Positions 36,625 to 44,700 of a DNA stretch of 64,000 nt are shown one piece after another. Source of the DNA: Burkholderia cepacia (GTDB lineage Bacteria; Pseudomonadota; Gammaproteobacteria; Burkholderiales; Burkholderiaceae); the NCBI RefSeq assembly GCF_029962485.1, contig NZ_CP073638.1:682001-746000 (forward strand), in the 5' to 3' direction. Numbering within the stretch: position 1 is the stretch's first letter; each line of letters starts with the position of its first letter. A program made the position numbers and the translations under genes. The notes under the pieces were generated by a model, which did not search any database, was not told the origin of the DNA, and saw only the letters and a program-made list of their open reading frames with translations.

Positions 36625-37998
36625 TCAGGCCACCTTGTTCGAGATTGCGATGGCGCGATCCACCATCTGCGGGGCGAGGCCGAGATAGTTGGCCGGGTCG
36701 CACAGGCGCTCGATGGCTGCCCGGTCGAGATGCTGCGTGACGACCGGCAGCGCGCCGAGCGCGTCGGCCAGCGTGCCGCCGGATTCGTTCACGGTGCGGC
36801 AGGCGTCGTACACGACGTCGTGTGCCTGCTGCCGACCGATATGCGGTGCCATGCCCATCATCACGGCCTCGGCCACGATCAGGCCGTTGGAGATATCGAG
36901 GTTGTGCCGCATGCGGGCGGTGTCGACGATCAGCCCGCCCAGCGCGAATTTCGCCTGGTGCAGCGCGCCCGAGGTCAGGATGAAACTCTCGGGAATGGCG
37001 ATCCACTCGGCGTGCCACGGGCCGGTGGCGCGCTCGAAGTCCTGCACCATGGCATCGACCATCAGCCCCGCGTGCTGGCGCACGGCCTTGGCGGCTGCCA
37101 GCATCAGCTCGCTGGAAATGGGGTTGCGCTTCTGCGGCATCGTGCTGCTGGCGCCGCGCCCCTTCACGAACGGCTCGTAGACTTCCGCGAACTCGGTCGA
37201 CGCCATGATCATGATGTCGAGTGCGATCTTGCCAAGCGAGCCGGTGACGAGCGCGAGCAGGTTGACCGCCTCGGCGAAGCCGTCGCGCGCCACGTGCCAC
37301 GTGGTGGCCGGCACGCCCAGGCCCAGCTCCTCGGCCAGCGCCTGCTGGATCGCAAAGCCTTTCTCGCCCACCGACGCCAGCGTGCCGGCCGCGCCGGCGA
37401 ATTCCACCACTGCCACGCGGGGGCGCAGTTCGGCGATACGCTGCTGGTGCCGGTCGAACATCGCCAGCCAGATCGCGGTCTTGTAGCCGAAGGTTACCGG
37501 TAGCGCCTGTTGCAGGTGAGTGCGGCCGGCCATCGGGGTATTGCGGTGCTTCGTCGACAAATCTGCGAGAATGCCGCGCAGTTCGCGAATGTCGGCGTCG
37601 ATGCTGTCTAGCGCGTCGCGCACCTGGAGGGCGACGGCGGTGTCCATGATGTCCTGCGTGGTCGCCCCCCAGTGCACGTAGCGGCCTGCTTCGCCGCACA
37701 TCGTCACAAGCTGGTGCACCAGCGGCAGGATCGGATAGCCGACGATGTCGGTTTCCTCGCGCATATGGTCGAAGTCGATCCGCTCGATGCGCGATTCGCT
37801 CGCGATGACCTCGGCGGCTTCGTTCGGGATCGTGCCGACGCGTGCCTCAGCCTTCGCCAGCGCGATTTCGACGTCGATGTAGCGCTGCACGAGTGCACCG
37901 TCGGAGAAGATCTGGCGCATCTTCTTCGTGCCAAAGGCATCTCGGAAGAGCGCAGAATCGACGACGGTGCTGGCGGCGGGGATGGCGTTGAGGGGCAT
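36625..37998 (-). CDS. Aspartase/fumarase-superfamily lyase, PcaB-like
   Basis: The 457-residue protein resembles 3-carboxy-cis,cis-muconate cycloisomerase and adenylosuccinate lyase. It has EARVGTIPNEAAE, VHWGATTQDIMDTA, GRTHLQQALPVTFGYK and the signature GASSTMPQKRNP near residue 290. Superfamily members usually eliminate or add across a succinyl C-N, C-O or C-C bond, often releasing fumarate. No other protocatechuate genes are nearby; instead it lies with fumC and dctA, so a C-N lyase yielding fumarate is as plausible as PcaB. The start at 37998 has AAGG upstream; an upstream ATG at 38046 overlaps an operator palindrome and is unlikely. Confidence 0.8.
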   Translation of the reverse strand: MPLNAIPAASTVVDSALFRDAFGTKKMRQIFSDGALVQRYIDVEIALAKAEARVGTIPNEAAEVIASESRIERIDFDHMREETDIVGYPILPLVHQLVTMCGEAGRYVHWGATTQDIMDTAVALQVRDALDSIDADIRELRGILADLSTKHRNTPMAGRTHLQQALPVTFGYKTAIWLAMFDRHQQRIAELRPRVAVVEFAGAAGTLASVGEKGFAIQQALAEELGLGVPATTWHVARDGFAEAVNLLALVTGSLGKIALDIMIMASTEFAEVYEPFVKGRGASSTMPQKRNPISSELMLAAAKAVRQHAGLMVDAMVQDFERATGPWHAEWIAIPESFILTSGALHQAKFALGGLIVDTARMRHNLDISNGLIVAEAVMMGMAPHIGRQQAHDVVYDACRTVNESGGTLADALGALPVVTQHLDRAAIERLCDPANYLGLAPQMVDRAIAISNKVA

Positions 37999-38035
37999 GG
38001 TGCTACCTTGTGATGGGAAGTCGGGTTGGCTAATA

Positions 38036-38070
38036 TGTTCGAACAAGTTGCATTAGATATGTTCGAACAT
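38036..38070. promoter_or_regulatory. Twin TGTTCGAACA palindromes, GntR-type operator
   Basis: Two perfect 10-bp palindromes TGTTCGAACA lie at 38036-38045 and 38060-38069 (the second extends to ATGTTCGAACAT), with centres 24 bp apart. They sit between the divergent lyase operon and the GntR regulator gene, so the regulator probably binds here and controls both directions, including itself. Confidence 0.75.
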
Positions 38071-38110
38071 GTTTGGCAAATCCGGGTTTACCCAATTCGA
38101 ATGGAACGTG

Positions 38111-38857
38111 ATGTTGTCGAACCAGATGAGCAAAACCAACGCGGCGGAGATCGCCAGGCAACTTCTTGACGGGATCGCCAGCGGGCGCTTCCCGGTCGGC
38201 ACACTGCTCCCCACGGAATTCGAGTTGTGCGAGCAGTTCAATGCGAGCCGGTACACGATCCGCGCCGTGCTGCAGGAATTGCAGGACCAGGGACTCGTGT
38301 CGCGCCGCAAGAACGTGGGTACGCGCGTGGAGGCATCGAGTCCTCAGGCCAGGTTTCGGCCGACGCTTGCCTCGGTGGACGATCTCGTCCAGTTCGGCGT
38401 CGAGCATTCGCGCCACGTGCAATCGGTGGGAACGGTCAAGGTGAAAGGGGATCTGGCGCGAGAGATCGGCTGTCCAGACGGGACGCCTTTACTGCGAATC
38501 TCCAGTATCCGTCTGGAGGAGGGCCGGGCCGACGCCCCGATGGCCTGGACGGATATTTATATCGATCCGGCATACACGGACGTCGGCGAGATGGTGCGCA
38601 AATCGACGGAACTGGTCAGCGCCCTGATCGAATCGCACTATGGCCGCCAGATCGCCGAGATCGAGCAGGACGTACGCGCGTCGACCCTGACGGATGAACG
38701 CGTAGGAAAGGGGCTGAGGCTTGAGCGTGGTGCAGCCGTGTTGAGGATTTCGCGCCGCTATCTGGATGCCAGCGGTGAAGCATTTGAGTTTTCCGTGACG
38801 GTGCACCGTGCGGACAGCTTTTCGTTGTCGATGCGGCTGAAGCGATCGACGAGATAG
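38111..38857 (+). CDS. GntR-family regulator with UTRA domain (HutC/FarR type)
   Basis: The 248-residue protein has a winged-helix GntR domain (about residues 5-75; ARQLLDGIASGRFPVGTLLP and RYTIRAVLQELQDQGLVSRR) and a UTRA effector-binding domain (about 90-245; DGTPLLRISSIRLEEG, AAVLRISRRYLD). It would repress the divergent lyase-dctA-fumC operon and be relieved by a substrate or pathway metabolite. I chose the ATG at 38111 (GGAA upstream) because an earlier ATG at 38069 lies inside the operator palindrome. The end is followed by the truncated insertion element. Confidence 0.85.
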   Translation: MLSNQMSKTNAAEIARQLLDGIASGRFPVGTLLPTEFELCEQFNASRYTIRAVLQELQDQGLVSRRKNVGTRVEASSPQARFRPTLASVDDLVQFGVEHSRHVQSVGTVKVKGDLAREIGCPDGTPLLRISSIRLEEGRADAPMAWTDIYIDPAYTDVGEMVRKSTELVSALIESHYGRQIAEIEQDVRASTLTDERVGKGLRLERGAAVLRISRRYLDASGEAFEFSVTVHRADSFSLSMRLKRSTR

Positions 38858-38883
38858 GTGTTGGGGCCTGTCGAAATCGTTAA

Positions 38884-39460
38884 GGCCGGCGTCCGTTCCT
38901 CGAATCATCGATGGTCGCTGCCGTCGATCTGGATCAGCTCGCCTAGACAGGCCCGGCGTGCTCGCGGCTGGTAGACCTTCGGCGGCCGCTGCCGGCGCGG
39001 AATCCACAAGCCAGCCTCCGTCATCAGCTTCCGGACCATCTCCTTGGCCAGCCGAATGCCGTGACATTCCCACAGCTTCTCGCAGGCCAGTGTCGGTCCG
39101 AAATCGGCGTAGAGATCACGGATGATCGATAGCGCCCGGTCGACGGCTCCTGGGTCCAGCCGACGGTTGCCGGGCTTCGATCGGTGTCCCGATACCAAAC
39201 CCGCCGCGCCATGTTCCCGAAGTCGGGCGACCAGCCGGCGAATCTGCCGGGTCGTCAATTCCAGCCGTTCCGCTGCACGCCACGGCTTGAGCTTGCCGTC
39301 CGCCACGTCCTGAATGACCTTGAATCGGTCCAGCTCGCGCATCGTCATCGTGATCCGCTCCGTTGCAGCCATCGCAGCCTCCGACGCTGGATTGCCAGCG
39401 GTCGGTCAGCTTACGATGGGTCGAAAAGCGGACATTTGAACTTAGCTACTACAATCTGTG
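38884..39460 (-). mobile_element. Truncated ISNCY-like element
   Basis: This is a direct-orientation partial copy of the complete element that follows (offset 1671 nt). Codons 1-155 of its transposase (38905-39372) are nearly identical to the full copy. Homology stops at about 38884, inside the transposase gene. A TGG to TGA change (38905-38907) stops the protein right after the first catalytic Asp (D150), so D211 and E255 are lost. Its right end (39425-39460) matches the full copy's terminus with a few mismatches and abuts the left end of the complete element. Confidence 0.85.
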
Positions 39461-39461
39461 T

Positions 39462-41155
39462 CATACCCGGATTCAGATGTCCACCTTCCAGCCATTTAGA
39501 GATGTCCGGTTTTAAGGTCGGTTTTGCTGCGTCTCTTTCCTCGCTTTAACCGTTACGCAGTGTCGAAGGTCGGCGCCTGAACGGGCAGGGCGCTTGCGTT
39601 CGTTTCCTCCGTTTTTGCAGACCGACGGCCAGGTTTGTTTGGCAGCTTTGCGGCTTGCTTCCGTCGAGCCAGGTCCACGATCACATGTTCGACGTCGGCC
39701 TGCGTGATCTCCCGTTGCTTCTTCCTGCCCGGTTCGGCCTCGTTTCGATTGGTCCGGGTCGAGTCGCCGCGATGTGTGCGTGACGGCGCTTTACCGATTC
39801 GGCTGTTATCGCGTTGTGCCTGAAGGGCCTGCGCGACCTGCAGCACATGGCTCAAGCGCTTGTGCTCGACGATGGCGCCCTGATCGATTTCAGCCAGGCG
39901 GTCATATTCCTTGTAGGGCAACGCTCGACCATCAGCACGAATCTCGATCCGCCCATCCGGGTACTCCCACACCTCAATCTGACGGTCGGTCAGCTTCCGG
40001 TTCTCCGGCGTGTCCTCCAACAAGTACATCACTCGATCGTACTGCACCGTCAGCGACTTCGTCACTTGCCGCGGTTCACGCCACGTCAGCGCCAAGTCCA
40101 GACTCTCATCGTCCCGCAGCGGCCGGTGCGCATTGAACTCGCTCTTCGGCGGCTTCGCGAAGCGCGCGTTGTAGGAGGCCATGAAGGTGGGCGCGTAAGC
40201 GTTGGCGTCGACCACCGTGTTGATCCCGCGCAATCTCAACTCCTTGACCAGTCGATCCTGCAACGTCAGGTGCGCTCGCTCGACGCGCCCCTTGGCCGAG
40301 CTGCTGTTCGCGCAGAACGTGTCGATGTTCAGCTCGTACATCGCGCGGCCGAACGGTGTCACACGGTTACCGGTCTTGCCTGGCTTCACGTTGCGGAACA
40401 CGCTGGCCTTGTCGCTGTAGAACGCCCCAGGTTTGCCGTGCCGTTCGATGTACGCGCGCGTCGCTTCGAAGTAGCTGAAGGTCGATTCGGTCTGCGTGAA
40501 GTGCAGCATCATCAACCGGCTCGTCGCGTCGTCCACGTACACCAGTAGCGTGCAGGCCGGCGCCCGTTCCTCGAACCACCGATGATCGCTGCCGTCGATC
40601 TGGATCAGTTCGCCCAGGCACGCCCGGCGCGCTCGCGGCTGATAAACCTTCGGCGGCCGCTGCCGGCGCGGAATCCACAAGCCAGCCTCCGTCATCAGCT
40701 TCCGGACCATCTCCTTGGCCAGCCGAATGCCGTGACATTCCCACAGCTTCTCGCAGGCCAGTGTCGGTCCGAAATCGGCGTAGAGATCACGGATGATCGA
40801 TAGCGCCCGGTCGACGGCTCCTGGGTCCAGCCGACGGTTGCCGGGCTTCGATCGGTGTCCCGATACCAAACCCGCCGCGCCATGTTCCCGAAGTCGGGCG
40901 ACCAGCCGGCGAATCTGCCGGGTCGTCAATTCCAGCCGTTCCGCTGCACGCCACGGCTTGAGCTTGCCGTCCGCCACGTCCTGAATGACCTTGAATCGGT
41001 CCAGCTCGCGCATCGTCATCGTGATCCGCTCCGTTGCAGCCATCGCAGCCTCCGGCGCCGGACACCCGGCGGCCGGACAGCTTACGCGGCGCGAAAGCGG
41101 ACATTTCTATGTAGCCAAAAGCGGACATTTCAATCTAGCCACTACAATCTGTTTG
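39462..41155 (-). mobile_element. Complete ISNCY-like insertion sequence
   Basis: The element of about 1.7 kb contains one transposase gene. Each end has two spaced copies of a 13-bp motif: AAATGTCCGCTTT twice at the right end (reverse strand, about 41091-41132) and AGATGTCCACCTT / AGATGTCCGGTTT at the left end (about 39475-39516), with near-equal spacing. These are probably transposase-binding sites. The exact left tip is uncertain because the truncated copy adjoins it, and no clear target duplication is visible. Confidence 0.8.
39553..41043 (-). CDS. ISNCY-family DDE transposase
   Basis: The 496-residue protein has an N-terminal helix-turn-helix region (about residues 10-75; KPWRAAERLELTTRQIRRLV), a linker, and an rve-type catalytic core with D150 (IQIDGSDHR), D211 (FYSDKAS) and E255 (AKGRVER), a D-61-D-44-E spacing. 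A basic C-terminal tail of about 90 residues (RTHRGDSTRTNRN, GRKKQRE) follows. It appears complete and could be active on itself and on the solo and truncated ends nearby. Confidence 0.9.
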   Translation of the reverse strand: MAATERITMTMRELDRFKVIQDVADGKLKPWRAAERLELTTRQIRRLVARLREHGAAGLVSGHRSKPGNRRLDPGAVDRALSIIRDLYADFGPTLACEKLWECHGIRLAKEMVRKLMTEAGLWIPRRQRPPKVYQPRARRACLGELIQIDGSDHRWFEERAPACTLLVYVDDATSRLMMLHFTQTESTFSYFEATRAYIERHGKPGAFYSDKASVFRNVKPGKTGNRVTPFGRAMYELNIDTFCANSSSAKGRVERAHLTLQDRLVKELRLRGINTVVDANAYAPTFMASYNARFAKPPKSEFNAHRPLRDDESLDLALTWREPRQVTKSLTVQYDRVMYLLEDTPENRKLTDRQIEVWEYPDGRIEIRADGRALPYKEYDRLAEIDQGAIVEHKRLSHVLQVAQALQAQRDNSRIGKAPSRTHRGDSTRTNRNEAEPGRKKQREITQADVEHVIVDLARRKQAAKLPNKPGRRSAKTEETNASALPVQAPTFDTA

Positions 41156-41276
41156 GGTGATAATTCACGTTATGTAAAATCATATCGAGGCTACAAACAG
41201 ATTTGATAAGGCACTCCGCTCACGAGCTCTGGAGCGTCTCGTGCCGATCGCAACGGACGCAGAAGATTTCCCTAGC
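41156..41276. other. Short gap between IS and immunity gene
   Basis: About 120 nt between the IS right end and the immunity stop. No orphan toxin tip or second immunity gene is recognisable; a few short AT-rich stretches lie near 41160-41200. Confidence 0.4.
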
Positions 41277-41702
41277 CTACTTATTCAGATAAGCATCGAG
41301 CATCTCCAGAAATTTCTCCGGTATGCCACCGAAGAATTCGGTGATTTCCGAAAGCTCGAAGGATTTGTCGCCGAAGAAGTTGCCGCCATCAAAAATTTTC
41401 GTGGGCGTTTCGATGCTCATCAGCACCTTGAAGGTGTTCGTGGGCGAAGTGAAATCGACGATCACGTTGAGTGCAATATTGTCCGTTTCCCCGTCTACGA
41501 AATTGAAGAACCCATAGCTCGCAACGTACACGGCGCTGTTCTCCAACACGGTTCCATAGTTGAGGTTCCTGGAGACCAAGCGGTCGGCGTATCGGCGCTC
41601 AATCGCGTCCGAAGCGATAGCGTCGGCTTCGATAATCAGTTTTCGGAAGAATTCGTGCACTTCACGACGAGCCGCATCGTCAAGCATGGTTTTCCTGTCC
41701 AT
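41277..41702 (-). CDS. Presumed immunity protein for the Rhs toxin
   Basis: The 141-residue acidic, soluble protein begins MDRKTMLDDAARREVHEFFR and contains IALNVIVDFTSPTNTFKVLM and a Phe/Glu-rich end (LSEITEFFGGIPEKFLEMLD). It starts 5 nt after the rhs stop, in the same orientation and with the same low-GC composition as the Rhs toxin tip, the normal place for a cognate immunity gene. A GGAGG lies upstream. No known immunity family is recognised. A cytoplasmic location is inferred from the lack of a signal, implying that the toxin acts in the cytoplasm. Confidence 0.75.
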   Translation of the reverse strand: MDRKTMLDDAARREVHEFFRKLIIEADAIASDAIERRYADRLVSRNLNYGTVLENSAVYVASYGFFNFVDGETDNIALNVIVDFTSPTNTFKVLMSIETPTKIFDGGNFFGDKSFELSEITEFFGGIPEKFLEMLDAYLNK

Positions 41703-41707
41703 AGGCC

Positions 41708-44700
41708 TCAGGCCTCCTCGCTTCTCTTCACAACGCACGTCGAGGCAGCGGAAATTTCCTTGGTCAGTTCGTGCCCCTCCTTGTTGCGCGCCCACTCCTG
41801 CAAGACATCCAGCATCGATAGCTTTCGGCGCTCGAGATACTCGCTCGACGGCATGATGCTCGCATGAACGCCCTTTTTGGAGCCATCATCCCAGACTTCC
41901 AGATTCCGAAGTTTGGACACGTCGACCTCATAGACGTCGGCCTCCTTCTTCTCAAAGAATTTCTGAGCTTGGGTATTGTATTTGGGTTTCGTCGAGATAC
42001 CGGCCATGTTTTCGTGTTGCGCGTAGTGGGCAACATCGCCCGCGGTCGGCGAAAAAAGTGGCTGCCCGGAGCCCGCCCCTCGAAACACGGATCCCGACGT
42101 GATCTGTGTTTGCTCGTAAACGAGCCCCCACGGGTCTCCCCATCTGAAGATGTTGGGGGCGAATTTATACGGATGGGTGCCTCCGTAGAGGCCGACGGGA
42201 TCCTGACTGACGAATTGCCCGATGTCCGGATCGAAATAGCGGTGCCAGTTGTAGTGCAGGCCGGACTCATCGTCGAAGTACTGCCCTTGCAGCCTGATCG
42301 GTTGCGCGATCCGCCCATGGAAAAAGCCGGCATGTCCGGTTGGACCATAGCTTGCTTCCCATGCGACATTTCCTTTGGAATCGTGCATCCGGACGGCTGC
42401 TCCGTTCGGATCGGTTTGATAGAAATACGTGGTTTCGTATTGAAAAGTTGGTTGTTCCGTCGAGAAGTTCTGATGTAGCGCTGCGAGTGGCCGGAACGTA
42501 GTTGGGTAGTAAATCCATTCGTAGGCGAAACAGCGATGGGATTCGCTTGACTCACCGGGGGTGGCAATGCGTTTGCTGTTGCCCTGCTCCCCTCTCTCTG
42601 TCGCGTATTCGGCCACGAGTGTCGCTGCGTCCCAAAAGAAGTGACTGCTGCGTGTCGTGCTGGAGCCTGAGGCATCACGCTCGGTAACGAGCTTCCGCAC
42701 GCGGCGTCGAAGCGCATCGTAGTCGTATCGAGCCAGAACATGCGATGACAGGTGCTTCGAAGCGGCATTGACTGATCGAGTTTCCTCGGCTTCGGTCAAT
42801 TGCCCCGTCGAGTCCCAATGCAACGCTAGCTCGTGTTCGGTGCTCTGTTTGCGAATCAGATTTCCGGCCCGGTCGAAGGCGAAGTAGCAGTTTTCGAATT
42901 CACCATCTCGGATCCAGGCGCTTGGTCGTGTCACGGGTTCCGCGGATCGGCGCTCACTTACACGGGTACGTAGCAAGTCGCCGACCGGATCGTATATGAA
43001 ACGTCGTAGTCGGCCGGCCGGATTGGTATGGGTGACGATTTGTCCTACCGGATCGTACTGAAAATGTTCGGTGCCGCGTTCGTCGTGACGATCCGTCAGT
43101 TCACCATTCAGATCGTACGTATATTGGCTTGCAAACAGGGCACTGGTGTCGAGCAAGGTGCGCTGTGACGAAATTCGGCTGCCGGGCTCGTATGCGAACT
43201 CACGCCGCAGGTTCGCTCCAAGCTGTTCGACGCTGATACGCCCAAACTCGTCCCGCTCGATCGCGACCAGAGGATTACCATCGACCTCGATCGAAGTTAG
43301 CGCATCCGAGAGGTCATATTCATAGCGCACCGTATGCTCGACAATCTGGTTGTCGGCGACTAGCCGAGTTTTTCGCTCGGTTCGATTTCCCGCAATATCG
43401 TAGTCGCTCGTAATCGTAAATGCACCACCCTGCCGCTCTTCGACGACACGTCCATCATCGTCGTAGCGAAAGGATACAGAGCAGGATGGATTGCTCGCGG
43501 TGATGAGATCTCCGTTCCGGTCGTATTCGAAGCGATCGACTTGTGTGTTCCTGCCTGGTTCCGAGGCCGTGGTGTGCTTCTCGGTCAAGCGACCCAGGCG
43601 GTCGTAAAGGTATCCGACAGTCCTGCCCATTGGGTCGACGCTTTCAATCAGTTCTCCAGACGGGCCATACCGATAATGTCTGGTTTGCCCCCAATAGTCC
43701 GTTTCTTTTGTTACTTGCCCCAATTCATTGCGTTCGAGGGCGTACAGTTCGCCTCGCTGGTTCACGATGCCGATTAGTTGTTCTTCGGTATCGAATCGGT
43801 ATTCGACCACCGTTCCGTCTGCAGCGATGCGTTTCCTGACCTGCCCAAGAGCGGTGTACTCCATTGTTGTCACCTGGGCCGACGGATCGCGGTAGCGAAT
43901 CAGATTTCCATCCGGATCGTACAGGCAATGGATTTCTCGCCCGCCTGGTTCGGTGACTCGAATCAGGTTGCCGTTGCGGTCGTATGAAAAGAGATGATGT
44001 TGGTTAAGCGTATCGACTACCTCAACAAGATTGCCACGGGGATCATGTCGGTACCGCGTACATCGGCCGAGGGCATCGGTCTGTGTTGAGAGGTTACCGT
44101 CGCTGTCGTAGTCAAAACGCGTAATTGCTCCGCGTGGCCCAATGCGTTCGACGAGTTGTCCGCGCCTGTCGTATGAGTGACGGAAGATCGCTCCGGATGG
44201 ATGAATGCGGGTGAGTAGGTTCCCGCGCGAATCCCATTGATAGAGCCATTGACGGCCGCCACCGAAGGTCATGCAAACCGGACGGTGATCTTCGTTGTAT
44301 CGAGTATGAGTCGTGCTTCCGTCCGGCAGTATTTGGGAAACAAGGTTACCGTGCCGGTCATATTGCCATGCAGTAGTGCGACCGACCGGATCGATCCGGG
44401 CACTTGTGCGCCCCTGTGCATCGTATCGATAGCTTGTTAGCGCTCCACGTGGATCGATTTCGGCGACAGGTATTCGTCGCTCGTCCAGTTGAAGGGTCGA
44501 CCGGTTTCCGCGCGAATCTGTGATTGTCGTTTCCTTCGCCGCGTAATTGTAGGAAAAGCGGTAATCGAATAGACCGTCGTCGCCCCAGGCTCGCTTGACA
44601 CACGGTAGGCCATCCTCGCCTTCTTGATACGCGTAGTAAAACGAGACACCCCTTGCGCTGGTATGTTTAACGATGCGGTGGTCGTTTGCGTATACGAACC

